From Rhopalosiphum padi (lineage: Eukaryota; Arthropoda; Insecta; Hemiptera; Aphididae): a stretch of 64,000 bases of DNA. The notes beneath the pieces are model-generated. The model was given only the letters and a program-made list of their open reading frames with translations. It did no database searches and had not been told where the DNA came from. Both the position numbers and the translations under genes were made by a program. This document shows, piece after piece, positions 1-13,993 of this stretch. The stretch covers positions 72,483,714 to 72,547,713 of the forward strand of contig NC_083598.1 in assembly GCF_020882245.1 (NCBI RefSeq), in the 5' to 3' direction. Position 1 is the stretch's first letter. Each line of letters begins with the position of its first letter.

Positions 1-1577
1 CAAGTTGGATTACCTAGTGTAATGTATGCATTATAAAATAATAAAAAATGATTTGTGTAAAAATCCTATTTTTCCTTAATTTTGTTTTTTTCCTAGTAAT
101 TTTGTCAAGAAGATGCTAAGAACTTTTAATTTTGACCTATTTAAAGTACAAACAACTAGATCTAATTTACTACCAGTGAATACCCTTAAACATGAAAATC
201 GTAGCATTTTTCCAATTATTTATCGTTTATATAATATATACATTACGAGTATATACACAAAAAGCCACACAACCAATATTATATTCATTGCTCTGCTTGG
301 AATCTAAAACTAATTACAAGCCATAGTTTCTATTATAGGTACTTATGTTAAAACAAAAACAACTATAAAAATAAAATATAATAAAAGATTTTAACCATTA
401 AATACATAAATTAATAATAATTATATTAACTTATTTTTTTTTCAAGAATAAAAGTTATCTCGTATATGTGAATTAAGAAATTTAACATAAAGTAAGAAAA
501 ATATATTAACTTAAATTAAATATTTATATTTTATGTTAAGATAATTGTCAGTGCATTATAATTAACTTAAATAAATAATTTGTATTTATTAAAACACATT
601 TTAAAATCAATTTATATAGTTCAACTTATTTTATTTATTAATATACTTACACGTCCTACACCAAATCTTTAATTAGTATTTTAATTTTAATTGTAAATAG
701 TAAGGTTCACCAACTAGTTATTAAATAAAATATCATAAAATATTCTGAAACTTTGTTTAAATTTGCTAGAATTAATTCAAATTTATATAAGTAAACTTAT
801 ATTAAATATTTTACATAGGTACAACTTGATTATAAGTTGTAACTTGTAATAATTCAAATATGTATTTTCTTTGTCTTACTAAATTATTATATTATGCTAT
901 ATTCAAATAAGTTATAAAAATATAAAATATGTACATTGACTTATTAGGTAAGATTTATATTATTAAAAGGAACCAAAATATGTTTTTATATATTTAATAT
1001 GAATCAATTACCGTACAATATTTAATGGTTAATTTTTCTATATATTTATAAAAAACAAAATCAACTAATAATCTATTACAAATACTAACACAAAAATATA
1101 ATTTTAAATTAAAATATTAATTAATATACGTCATATAATAATTGTCAAGTAAGTTTTATTGTAAAATTCAAATATTTCTTAAAAGTATAGATAAAGTAAC
1201 TAAAAACTATGAAATGATTTAAAAACAAAATAGTTAGATATCGAATAGAATGTTCATATTTTTAATCTTCCGTAACAATATATAATATTAGATAATATCT
1301 CGTTAGTGAAATACAACTAAAGTGAAGAAATTAACTACAACAACAATACCATTCGTTAGTAGTCGTTTATTATATAAGCCTATGTACGATTCCATTATGA
1401 TTACATTCATGTTTACGTACTTTTTATTTAAATTTTAATTAGAATATCTGCTTTTAATATATACACATGTATATTGTAAATATATATATATATATAATAT
1501 ATATATAATATCAATAATGTATACGGATCCTACACTCAGTACACTCTTACAGTCTACACATAAACAATTCATTAGTA
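1..1577. other. AT-rich intergenic DNA
   Basis: Very AT-rich sequence with short AT dinucleotide runs (around 1480-1510). No open frame here looks like protein, and I see no RNA gene or clear repeat structure. Confidence 0.6.
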
Positions 1578-1886
1578 CAGCAGTTCCCAAACATTTTTAG
1601 CTCACTGCACCCTTTTTGAACCAAGGTTTTTTCTGGGCGCCCTTTTTAAATTAATACTAATGACTAATCATAAGAAATAGAAAAACCAAAAAAAAATGTT
1701 TTTAGTGATTATACTCAAATGAAAACGAATTTCACCAAAAATCTTAAATCTCTCTATTGAGTATTGACATGATCGATAATCCTAATCGTTTCCACCGACG
1801 CCGTCGAAGGGTTTTCAAATTTATCAGTAAACCATAGAGAAGTATAAAATTCTACGGCGGCGCGGCGTACACTTTGGGAACCGCTA
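1578..1886. mobile_element. hAT-like MITE, about 0.3 kb
   Basis: The left end reads CAGCAGTTCCCAAAC and the right end, reverse-complemented, TAGCGGTTCCCAAAG. These are inverted ends of the kind seen on short non-autonomous hAT elements. The interior has no coding capacity. I could not see a convincing 8-bp target duplication (cattagta against catacaca), so the ends may be off by a few bases or decayed. Confidence 0.6.
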
Positions 1887-2399
1887 CATACACAATACAG
1901 CCATAATATAGGTGGTACGTTAACAATAGTTTCGACAGTTATAATTATAACAATAATTATACCGTCAGGTGCGACCTATGGTTCATAATATGTTATTATT
2001 TCATCAACACATCATAAATTAAAGTATCTAGTAAACTTAGGTCGATCACAATTTAATAGTTTAATGATCATTTGTTAACAAGTTAAAGAAAAAAACTGTG
2101 TTGAAAACGATTTGATTTCTTTAAAAGTGAAAAAAAATATTATGTAAATACGACTTTTGAATTGCCTTAATATATTGCTGGATATTGAGCAGGTGAATAA
2201 ACTTCATATAGTGTTATATGATAAGCGAAATAGCTGTCACTGGCATGCTCTAAATGTGAATTAACAAAAAGGTATAAAAAGAACAAGTTAGTGAGTTTAG
2301 ATAATTATTGTAATGATTTTGAATTATAAAAGTAATATAGTCAATATTACGTTTCATGCAACCGTCTGTTATTATAATAACATCCTATGGACGTCTACA

Positions 2400-3260
2400 T
2401 GCCATATGATTTTTACTAAATATGTATCAGGCGCATTTTCAGACCATGCACAAGTTTATGTAATTTGTTACTTTTCGAAAACCTTTGATAGGATGAACTA
2501 TAAAGTTTAACTAAACGTATTGCAACTTGCTGGCTTCTACGAGTCGTTATTGTCTTAGCTTAATTCATATTTATCAAATAGAAAGCAATTTGTAAAAATT
2601 CACGAAATACGATCTTGTGTTATTGACGTCCTACTGTCGTGTCAAAAAAGGGGACACCTTTCTCCCGTAGTTTTTTTTATTATTTATTAATATCATTAAA
2701 TATTTTATTAAGGAAAATACATTTTATGAATTATGATAATGCTATAGGATTGTCACTTACTATTAAAAAATACCTACTCTATTTTGCTCAACAGATTTTG
2801 TCAGCCAATTGTCTTTGATTATAATATTAGTAGATTAAGCTTAAATGCAAGAAAACACGATCAATGATTTAGCTTTGTTTTTGATATACAATTATTCTAT
2901 TAAAATAGCGTATATAGTCTTATAGTTGAAAATTGTAATGCATTAAAAAATTCTTGGTTTTGTTAAACGTACTTGTGCTTGATATAAATTAGTTGCACCA
3001 ATTAAGTCTTTATATTGTGACCTAGAACACAGTGTCTATTGGAATAATACGCATCTGTATTATGGGATCCACATAAAATGAATCATAGTTATTTTTTAGA
3101 GCACGTATATTGTGGATTTTTATAGTTAGCTGAGGATTTATTAAAAATTGATTGCCTAACACGTGATTATTCTCCTGTTCTTATTTGTTCGTGGTTGTCC
3201 TCGAAAGTTAAAAGAAAAGTCCAAGCAAATTTAGGTTCTCGAATTATTCTCAGGTATAAT
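2400..3260 (+). mobile_element. Decayed non-LTR retrotransposon (LINE) reverse transcriptase
   Basis: Three plus-strand frames, joined across several frameshifts and stops, read like the reverse transcriptase of a Jockey/I-type LINE. Near 2440-2510 there is a YFSKTFDRMNYKV-like block, corresponding to the usual F-S-K-A-F-D-R-V-N motif. Near 2530-2660 follow LAGFYESLLS, a LSNRKQFVKIHE-like block and a VKKGDTFLP-like block (normally G-V-P-Q-G-S/H-L-S-P). Near 3040-3080 a YASVLWDPH-like piece matches the C-terminal LEYAS-V-W motif of these proteins. No frame stays open beyond 65 codons, so it is a fossil. The element's ends are not visible. Confidence 0.7.
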
Positions 3261-6200
3261 ATACTATACAAATCTATTTTATTATAATAAACTCAAAGTC
3301 ACCTTTTTACTTTATGTAATAAGTATCTATTCTATATTTCAATATGTACAATACACCACACACTATTCTGTTACCGAATCCCTTGTAAGGATTATGCGAA
3401 TTGTCAATGTAGAACCATATTTATCTATTATTCGTAACATTATACGTATTATCTAGTAAATTGTCTTATTTGTGATTACTATAATATAATAATATTTCAA
3501 AATTATGTTTATAAGTAAATACCACTGGGTTACCAGCACAAATTTTTAATAAATAAATAATATATATATATATATGAAAATACTGGGACGTTTGGTATTT
3601 TACATAAATAAATTGTTATAAATTATAACGATATATTTACGTAAATTATAGTTATAACTAATGTCGATACGAATTGTTAAATTTTTAAACCAAACTAAAC
3701 TGTGCTATAGGATATTAGGGTGTACTGAAACTAAACCAAATGCGTAAGTTTGATTTAAAAATCCAAACAATGAAATAAGGTAAGTTCGTCTTCAACTATC
3801 AGAACTTGTACATCACTAATTATTTCTGTTATCAGAAAGAACTGAACATTTTTAACGTTCGACATACTTGGAGTTCGTATATTCAAAAAGTATAATAGTA
3901 TTGTACCTATAATATTTTATAAATAAATGTTTATTTAGTAATGGTATCAACAATACTCTTCATCTATTATCAGTTGTGTCAATCGGAACGCACTTGTGCG
4001 TCATACTAGTCATAAGATAATAAGAGAGTAATAATACCTATATGAAACCGTTTGGGACTCTTTATCAGCCGTCACTCATCAGTTGGAAAATCGGAATCGA
4101 TTGTTATAAAATTTATATAAATTATTGGCTTACCTGTATGGTATAAATTTATTATTCAAACATACGATGATTTTGCTTTGGCTTTTAGTGACATTTCGAA
4201 CATAGATAGTCATATATTTTGCAGATATAATACATATAACATAATATAATATTGCATATTATATTTAATTTAATATCATATTATATGATTAAACTAGTCG
4301 ACAATTTTATAATTTCACGCTAATTTAAATTAAGTATAGCTATTATTCGATGTAATGTAGAATGTCACTATAACCATCTTCTAATTTATATATTTATTTT
4401 ATTATGATATAAATTAATATATTTTATTTTTAAATAAAATAAAATATAGGCAACACAATTAACATATAATAATTTTATATTTATATTATTACAATACTAG
4501 TATACTACTATACCAAATAATATAAATTAATATTGAGATTTTTTTATAATATACGTTATGTTATTTCTCACTGATCAAATTTTCATTGGAAAAGATCAAA
4601 TCACACAAAAAAAAGTATGTAAATAGGTACCACTATATTTTACTGTAAGTGTCTAGAGGATCACAGTAATAAATGTGTTAAATTTGAATTCAATAATACA
4701 TCGTTAGGTGTATTTAGGTTGTCGTACATTGTGTACGATAAACGATTATGAGCAAGGATGGTCTGTTAGCTTATAATATTTAGTCTGATCTAGTGATCTA
4801 GAGTACATTTCATAATATTATGTTTTTTTATTTTTTTATAAAAATAATTTATTTTACTATTAGTAATACAGAAGATTGATTTAATTTTTACCAAAAACAT
4901 TGCATTTATTATATTATTAATATTTAATAATTATAATAATATATATATTACTACTGTGTTATACTATTATTATTAACTTTTGAGTCATTACAATCTTAAC
5001 ATAGAGCAATGTGAATAAGTTCATGGTATAAATAGATACCTAATATCTTAAAACTAAACAAGATACTTTGAAAATGTCATTACGTTAAGTAAAATTCATA
5101 ATATAGGTAAGGGTTTTAAGTCCCCGTGAATGTTTTTAAACAATAACAAAATAATTAACATCGCTCTTTATTATTTTAATATGTAATTTCTTCCGAGTTC
5201 TAACTTCAAATGCATATTTTTTAAAGATACAATAAAAACTTATGTGGGTTATTGTATTAAATGTTCAATATTTTGATTTGACGATTTATTTTTTACCGAT
5301 ATTTATAGGTGATAATGGAAAAAGCACACATCATTATAAAATGAATATATTCGTCGGAACGATGAGTGCAGCACTTATATTCTAAATTAAATAGTAAAAA
5401 CATTATTTTTCTCTCAAAAATGTTAAACTACTCACTATTCATACATAGTTATCATAGTATAAGTATAATCACCAAAATACATAAATATTTATAAATATTT
5501 TAAATTGTTTTTTACAACAACCTAACATACAATATATGAGACATGAGTACCCAATTATTACATTAGGTACATAATTTAAGAAAAACTAATTATGGTTTAA
5601 AAAATAAAATCATTTTGTTTGATAATGAATATTTTGCTATACATTTTTTTAATCATTAGTTTCCTTAATGAATACATTATATATCATGTATTCATACGTG
5701 TTTGCCTAATTTTAGTATTTTACCGGTATTATACAATATACATAGAATTATGTGTTTAACTTACACAATACCTATTTAATATTTCATTTATTTGAGTATG
5801 TAGATTTGTAATTTAATTATTATAATATATAAACCATTAAAATGTAATAAATTTAGAAGATTTTATTGAACATCGTTTTGTCTAAACGTGTTGACTTTAT
5901 AAATATCAAGTAATTAACTATAAGTCGTTATAACCAATCTTCGAGAAATTTAAAGAATTTATTTTACATTATTTAAAAAAAAACGTTATATGATAACCCC
6001 AGTACAACAGCTGAGACTGCCATTGCAGTAAAATAGTTAAGAATTTTATCTAATTCAATTTTATTTTATGAGTAAAATATGAAAACATTTTACCTCGTGT
6101 CAATAGTCTACTCTAATGTTATTAATGTGATTTATCTATTTAATTATTTGAATGTATCAAATGATCAAATATAAAGTATAAACCATCATACTGTTAGAGT

Positions 6201-9200
6201 AGATTTCACCGGTTCTTCGTAAAAATGTACCTATGAATCCTTCCCCCCTTAGTTAATAAAATTTAAACTGCACCGTGTATAGTAGATAACAATTTAATCT
6301 ATTGTAGTTTTGTGTCTAATTTAAATTAAATTATCAAGGTGATTTTTATTATTGATAGAAAACCTACTATAAGCTATAGGTTTTAAGAATACAATATCTA
6401 ATAGAACATTTTAATAATATAATTTGTGGACGAATAATAATATGCGCATGTTCAATTTCAATAAATCTAAGTTATTTTGTTATACCTATTATAATGTATT
6501 ATAGATCAAAACTAAATCATAAAAGGATGCGGGTCCTCCTTTTTATTATTTTTGTCGGTTTATACAATTTAATAATGTTCAAGTGCAATAAAGTAATTTT
6601 CCACTTAACGTTAATAGGTAAGTGATTATATCAAATTTATTTTCAAATAGGAACTTTTATTTGATTAAATACGTCAAACCTTTATATAGTTTTACTTTAA
6701 TATTTTATCTATTTATACATAATATATATGTATTTCCTTTTAGTATAAATTATTATTATTATTATAATTATTCAGTTTATTAATAATATAAATACGTGGA
6801 CAGAATTGTGCATTTCTAATGTTATAATAATAATTATTCAATTTACTTCAATTTCTGATTTCAATACCTTATATTATTATGTAGTCAAATATGTTCGTAC
6901 TCGTCTATACGTTTTTATTAGGTAGGTATTCTTTTACAAATTCGCCAATTATATTATAAATTATAATACTAGTCTTATATTATGAGTTATTAATTATTAT
7001 AATACATTATTTTTATCGTTTCATTAATAGGCGCGAGCATGCCTATAAAATATTTATTCATCTCATTCAATTTCACAATAGGTTCTTAACTCTTAAACCC
7101 CGAAAAAGTTATTTTATTCCTTTTGGGTTAACATATTTTTAATAAATAAAATTATAATTGATATGGCGTTCTCTTAATACGCTATTGCAGATTATTTATA
7201 AGTATACTTAATCATTTAATAATCCAAAATTATAGGTGAGAAATAACCTATTTTTATAAAAAAAATTGTATTTCTTTTTCTTTGTGACAAATTTTTAAAA
7301 GAAGTCGTGATACTTTCCTTTAAATCCACGAAATCATGATTCAGATTAATTAGCTTTTACAAACAGATCTTTGTTTAAATATATTCATTTGGAAAGGCGT
7401 CAGCAGATTAATCATACGATTATTTTATCAATACTAATTATGAGTACCTAATGATTCACCTGATAACGTTTTAATAATATTCATATTTTTCATTTAGTAC
7501 AATATTATTATTATTATATTATAAATATACCTATAGTTAAATTTGTCTTACCACTATCGTATATTACCTAATTATTAATATTCTTAGACATCCTTAACTG
7601 TATGTAACCCATCAAATTTAATAGTTTTTTTTTAATAAGAAAATCCCAATACTGTGGGAAAATTGCTTATTCTATTCTAACCTTGTTGCAGACTAATAAC
7701 TAATATTATAATTGATCTTTCTTTTTATTTCTATATAGAGTAAAGACCTTCTAGTTGGTGATGTTAGACCTAATATTAACTTTAACTGGTGATTTTTATT
7801 AGGTCTACCTAAGTATAATATTTCATTATTTATTTTGTTAAAAATAGTCGAATCCCGAGTTGTTAAAAATATCTACCTATAATATCTTTTAATTTGATTT
7901 TATAATCTTCGACCAAAACTTAAGACAGAGACCTTAATAAGAGACCTTATTAACAATTTGATTAGGTAGTTCAATTAATTCGATCTCTAGTGGGTACATT
8001 GCGGGTTTCCTATCATTTTTCGTTAATCACTTAATAAATCATAATATCCATTGTTCAATAATTATAGTTAACATTTAAATATTTAATATGGTTGTTTTTT
8101 ATTTAAATCCAAAGACCTCTTGAAGTACAGTTCTATAAATATACCTATTATCGTCTACTGGTTCCATTAAATACAAAAATATATTTCAAAATATCTAAAA
8201 ATTCAGTATGTAATTTATAATTTTAAAACACCATTTATTCAAACCTAATAATGGAAGCGCTATTTTAAAACAGAGGGTAGAATATTCATCTAGTGTAACT
8301 TATGGGGATTTAAATGGTCCGGAATTATCAATATTTGTACGGGGGGGATGTCCGTTTATCTACACAACTTGAGCCATCGTGGTGCAAAACAGTAACCTAA
8401 GGGAATTCGTATTTTGAATTTATCAGAAATCCTCTTAATGAAGCCCAACAATTTTAGAGCTTTAAAAGATTACAACTAACGTAATTTGTGTGGTGAGGTC
8501 AAAGATAAAAATATAATATATTTCTTTTAACTCACATAATTATAATTGAATTGTCAATGAAAATGTTTAGAATAAATGTTTGCCCATAATATCTGACTGA
8601 TATTACAAATACTATTTAAACGGATTTATATTTTAACTCATGCTGTGAAAAAAAAAATAAGAAATTTATACGCATTAAAACAATATGGTAAGATAGAAAA
8701 TGTATTGATGCGATTTAATCAAATTAAATATATTTATAATAACATATAACATTTAAAAGAGTCAATGATGTATTGAATAAGAAGCTTAAGTAATTCTTTA
8801 AGCATTTAATTACTTTCAGTTTAAATACAAACCACAAAGTTTAGAGTAGATCAGATAAAATTATAAATACTTAAGTAAGGCAGTTGTATCATAAATAATT
8901 AATGAAGCATATTTTTGCTAATTACTATAATCATAATATTCTACTGTTAATTTATTTTACAAAATATTTACAAATTTTGTTGATATAATTTTCAATTTAT
9001 AAATCTGAAAAATTCAAAATGTTGTAAAAAATGTGTTTAATATTTATTTAAAAAAGTTAATATTATAGATGTATATGTATAATGTGATAAGGAAAACGAT
9101 AAAAACTTTTCATTTTTAAATTGACCAGTACGGTCAAAGGCAGTACGTCTTTAAATTTTTCATGTATAATAAAAGGTACAAAATTTAAAAGTATATAAAT

Positions 9201-10199
9201 TAAAAACACAACATTTAAAATATCTTTAAAAAGTAATAAATAGCCAAAATACCTTGTAAATTACTTATAGTAATAATTGATGATAATTCAAATCTCTAAA
9301 GTTCTCTATTTTAGATTGTTAGCGGTGCGACGAATAAATTAATTTTATACTGAAGTGTTTTTATTATTTTTTCTGGAAGTAAATTGCAGCTATAGGTATT
9401 TTTCTTAATAATTTAGAAAAACAAAAAATAAATTAAGAGAAATTTAAATTTCTACACTAAACTGGTTTTTGACAAAACGTATTACTTTATTTCGATGAAT
9501 TTCAAAAACTATAATAATCGTAAAAACTATAAATTTTAAAGTGCTTATATTTAATAATTTTCTTTAAACGGTAAACATTACAAAATATTTTAACTCTTTT
9601 TGAAATATTTATAGACGACTAAAATTTTCAATTTGTTATTTTTATGATATTTTTGTTCAGTTTTATTTTTTACAAATTTCAATAAAAAAAATGTCATTCG
9701 GTTAAAAAGCTTAAAAAATAAAATAAAATGTCACATACGTTGTTTTTAAAGACAGGTTAGATTATAAACACAATATTTTTGTATATGCATTTAAAGTTAA
9801 AATTTTAACAAAGATTACATATTTTAAACGACGAATAATGTTTTGTAGATTAGTTTTAAGATATTACCTATTTTTATGATGAACCTATTCACATTGTTTT
9901 CAGTAATGTTACATTGACTCAAAAATTAATGACGATAGTATAATATGATATAAATATTATATTTATATTTTTATAATAATATAATAAATGCAATGTATGT
10001 GTTTGGTAAAAATTAACCAAACTACCTTCATCGTGGAATCATCTACATACCTTTAAGTATACAAAAAAAAATATATTTCTTTACATTGTACATAATTATC
10101 GGTTTAATTGGGTTGTGATAGCCAATTACTCGATAACGACGTAAAATACAATACGCTTGTTTAATACATATTAATACTTTTTGATATGTTTAATTAGTA
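3261..10199. other. AT-rich intergenic DNA, no gene seen
   Basis: About 7 kb of AT-rich sequence without a plausible coding frame or RNA gene. A stretch near 9778-9815 resembles one near 22140-22180, both containing TTTAAAGTTAAAATTTTA after a tatatgcat block. This points to an old dispersed repeat. Confidence 0.55.
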
Positions 10200-10284
10200 A
10201 TTTTAATTTTTCGGATTATCCACGGAATTCGTTTATCCGTTGATGCCCTGCCACCCTATTCCGTGGATAATCGAGAGTACACTG
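10200..10284. mobile_element. Short pogo/Tigger-like inverted-repeat relic
   Basis: The inner inverted repeat is GGATTATCCACGGAAT on the left and ATTCCGTGGATAATC on the right. The right end finishes ...GAGAGTACACTG followed by TA, giving CAGTG...TCGATTATCC in reverse complement. This resembles the ends of pogo/Tigger-type elements, which insert at TA. The left end is worn, so the boundary is approximate. Confidence 0.5.
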
Positions 10285-10594
10285 TACATATGAATTGGTT
10301 TAACCATTTTATATCATTGTATACCATTTTATAATTATTAACTATAAATTAGAAACTTAAAAATCATTTTTAATCATAGGTACCTGTGTTCTTATTGTGG
10401 GACCCGACGTCCCAACTAGTATACTATCTGAAAAACAGGGACCCTAACTAGACTAAATAAAGGACTTGCGGACCCAACTAGTAAACGTCATTAGAAACGC
10501 CGATAACAACCAATTATTATATTTGAATTCATGAAAACTATACGGGGGAAAATTCCAATTTGGTTTGAGTAGGAGAGGGTGAGCCATCAGTCAC

Positions 10595-10764
10595 CAGTGG
10601 CGTATCCAGGGGGCACAGGGCCATGCCCCCCTCGTTGGCCGTATTTACTATTTTTTCTTTTAAAGATTTATATTTATTTGTATACATAAACGCATACTAT
10701 AATATGTCTTATACAATTTTAGACAGTGTGTGCCCCCCCTTAAAAAAATTCTGGATACGCCACC
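10595..10764. mobile_element. MITE with TGGCGTATCCAG inverted ends
   Basis: About 170 bp bounded by CAGTGGCGTATCCAGG on the left and CTGGATACGCCAC on the right, with a C-rich/G-rich pair just inside (GCCCCCC on both sides). The AT-rich interior is non-coding. It looks like a short non-autonomous DNA element; the target duplication is not clear. Confidence 0.65.
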
Positions 10765-11469
10765 ATATAAGTCATCAGTGATGACTCATCACCCATTTCG
10801 TAAACGCCAAACAATCGGCACTGGCACCGTGGTAATGACTAAATTATTATAGACATTATACCACGCATGGTCCTACAATAAACTTGCTTATAGGTTCATA
10901 AATTCGACTTTTCTCTTGTATTTAAATATCGTAAGTATTCTAAGCCCACATAACTCGTTTTGTATACCCAGTATCTACCTATATATGGTTTCTTTTTAGA
11001 ATTAGAAATTTTCTTTTTTTAATTATAAATGTAGTAGTAATCACTACTAATAATCACTAATCCATTTCGTTAAATACCATACTTCGTCGGTACCATACTT
11101 ATGTACCTATATATGGCTATGATGAGGTATATACCTGTGTATTTATAATATATTGTATTTTTCACCGAATAATTTTAAAAACGACTAAATATATATATAT
11201 ATATAATATATGTCATATGTTTGCGCGATTATTATTGTAATTTCGTTCACGTATATACCAAATGGTTTATTTGTTTTCTCTCTAAACAAACAAAAGACGA
11301 CACTCGACTATAACACGGCATTATATCTGTTTGTTATGAAAATGAAGTTGCGTTTTACAGTCGGACGCGTTTCAAAGCACAAGTAATGAATGAGTACGAC
11401 TACTATCGTGTAAGTGTCGATGTTGGCCTATACGTTAACAATTAAACGGTAACCAAACGGTTACGGTAT

Positions 11470-13875
11470 CGGTAGTGCGGTTGGTGGGGAAAGTGGATTT
11501 CGATGAGCTGTTTGAATTTCCCGCCGACCGAGCTTTGGCCACTACGCGCCGCCATCGGGCGAAACGTTGCCGCCGTTCGTTGGGCGCGCGGACAACGCGT
11601 CGGCGACGTCGTCGTCCTGTCCGACGACGGCGCGGCGCGAGCGGCAGCAGCAGCAGCAGCAGCAGAGCATTGCTGGCAGGCTGCTGCAGCTACCGCGGCG
11701 GTGTAACAGTGTGACCGCCGCGAATGGCCGAAAATCCCGCCCCTAGGTGGTGTGCGTCGACCGGCGGACAGAGGCACCGCCGTTCAAGCTCCGGTGCCTG
11801 GTGACCGGTGGGATGGGGCGGCGGGACGAAAATCGATGCAACTACCGCTCGACGGTCGGTGACGACTGACGACGCCGACGCGACACGGCGTGGCACTCGT
11901 GGAATTTTCGGGTATCGACCGCCGCGTGATGTGGCGGTCCGCATAGCCTCTTCCTCTCCACCCGGCACCCACCCACTACCCATCGACCCAACAACCAAAC
12001 ATCGCGTCACGGAGGTTTCGCACTTTTCGGGTCCGTCCGGCGCCGCCACCGTTGGTTTTTGATTACCGGGTGGGCCGGGGAGGGGAGAGACCGTTTGGTC
12101 GCCGGATTTTGTCCCCCGAAAACGAAAAAAAAATATCTCACCGGCCCGTTACACCGTTGACCGACAGATGTCGCCACCGCCGTTAAATATAGAAATGGGC
12201 GTCCGTGCGGCATTTACGCGCGTGCGTGTGTGCGCATGCATAATCTTGTTAATAACGAATTACGAAACTATGAAACCCAGTGCGGTGTTCTTGTCAGAAA
12301 TGATTGGCTTCCTTAAAATCGAATTAAGTCTAACAGGATAATATAGGGCCGCGCCGACAACCGGCATCAGCGCCAAGCAGCTCGGGCACCGGCACCAAGC
12401 AGCAGGACCAGCAGAGCAAGCCATCGCGTGCGCGCCCGTATGTGTGTGCGTGTGTGTGTGTGTACGTGCGTGCGTGCGTGCGCGTAAAAAAAGAGCGAAA
12501 AAAACACAACAACACTCGCCACACACACAAGTCACAACAACGACAACGGTCGACGAACGGAGAGCTGTCCGAGAGTATAGTGTCGTCGTCGTGTCGGTCG
12601 GGGTACTCGGTGCGAGTACTTACACTGCACTACAACGGCCGTTCGCGTAGCCGTTTTTTCCGTCACCGGTGTTCGTGTCGTCGAAACGTTAAACGTGCAA
12701 CATCGTTGAGCCTACCGAAGCGGTGGTGGCGTTCAGTAGCCCCCCGTGTGCTCGGTACGAGTGTGGTTGTTATTATTGTTGTTGTTGTTGCTGCTGCTGC
12801 TCGTACACAGCGGTGGTGTAGATTAAAATTTCCGGTCGACCGTCCGTTTCACATCAGCTGCTGCACACGGGCCGCCGGATCGTGTACATACACAAACACA
12901 CACACACACACACACACACATACACAAAATATATTCGCCACACCACCACCTCCACTGCCGCCGCCGCCGCCGCAACGTCTTCTTCACTTGCTCGCCAGCT
13001 CTCTCTCTCGCTCTAGCGCGCGCACACTGCCGCCGCCGTCACCACACCCAGCCGCGCGCCGGCGAGACGACCGCCCCAGCCGAGTGCGAGATATCGCCGT
13101 ACCCACACACACTCACACATACATACCCGTACACACTCGCGTATTATACACGTCGTCGTATATAATATTATAATAATATACCACTCGCACACGTATATTA
13201 TTATGTGTGCACGAGTGATGTAGATAATATTGCTTTTTGTGCTGAATCGAACGCGCTAAAAATCGCATTGGCATTTTTTTGCTCTCGTCCAGAGCCCTCC
13301 CGCGGGTAAGTGTGTGCGTGCGCGCTCGTGTCGTTTTTCTCGTGTGTGCGGCCGTCGCCCATCGACGGATACCGAGTTTCGTGTGTGAGTGTGTGTGTGT
13401 GTGTCGTGTGTGTGCGGCTCGCCTTCGTTCCGTTTTTTCGCGCGACCACCTATCCCGCCGCCGGATATCCACTGGCCAACGAGACTGCCCAACCCGTGAT
13501 TCGCGCCACCACGCCGGCTCTACTAACGGCACCACCGCCGGCAGCACCGGCTCCAGAGATGTGTTGTACACGGACGATGGCGTGCTGCCGGTTGTCGCCG
13601 CCTTCCTAGGAGGGTGACGGACGACCAGAGTCGTAGTGTTGGACAACGACGACACACACCCACACGACCGGTGCGTTTTTGGTGAGGCACGGCGCGCTGC
13701 GGGTCACTGTGGAGTGGCACGAGGTGTCTGCTGCTGCTGGCCGCGTTGGTGGTGGTGGTGGTGAGTACGGCGGGTGGACAGAGCAGCAGGTAATAACGGA
13801 CTCGCCGCGGCAGCCCACTGTCCTCCGTCATCGTGGTGGACCGGGCCGCAAGGTGCTGCTACTGTCACCGCTGAA
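11470..13875 (+). promoter_or_regulatory. GC- and CpG-rich promoter and 5' untranslated region of the Galpha-q gene
   Basis: GC content rises sharply from the AT-rich flanks and stays high up to the first coding exon at 13876. The region holds low-complexity tracts: a CAG run near 11646-11668, TG/CG-rich runs near 12440-12480 and 13380-13410, and a CA run near 12895-12920. Good splice-donor matches sit at 13306 (GTAAGTG) and near 13760 (GTGAGTA), so the leader may contain more than one non-coding exon. Long open frames here, up to 243 codons, are compositional: arginine-, serine- and histidine-rich, with reading on both strands and no family match. I read this as promoter plus 5' UTR. The exact start sites cannot be placed. 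Confidence 0.6.
12895..12920 (+). repeat. (CA)n microsatellite
   Basis: A near-perfect CA dinucleotide run in the GC-rich leader of the Galpha-q gene. Confidence 0.85.
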
Positions 13876-13993
13876 ATGGCGTGTTGCCTGTCTGAGGAGG
13901 CCAAGGAACAGAAGCGCATCAACCAGGAGATTGAACGACAGCTGCGGCGTGACAAGAGGGACGCCCGGCGAGAACTCAAACTCCTATTGCTTG
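13876..13993 (+). CDS. Galphaq: Galpha-q coding exon 1
   Basis: Encodes the first 39 residues plus one base of codon 40, from MACCLSEEAKEQ to the KLLLL strand that leads into the P-loop. It ends at a strong donor, GTGAGT. Gq-class N-termini carry paired cysteines for palmitoylation and a basic amphipathic helix that binds beta-gamma. Both are visible here (CC at 3-4, then an E/K/R-rich helix). Confidence 0.95.

Noticed and set aside
12442..13173. 243-codon plus-strand open frame in the GC-rich leader
   Set aside because: Low-complexity reading of CA/GT repeats and CpG-rich sequence (runs of TH and R/S), with overlapping open frames on both strands and no family resemblance. Best explained as 5' UTR or promoter composition.
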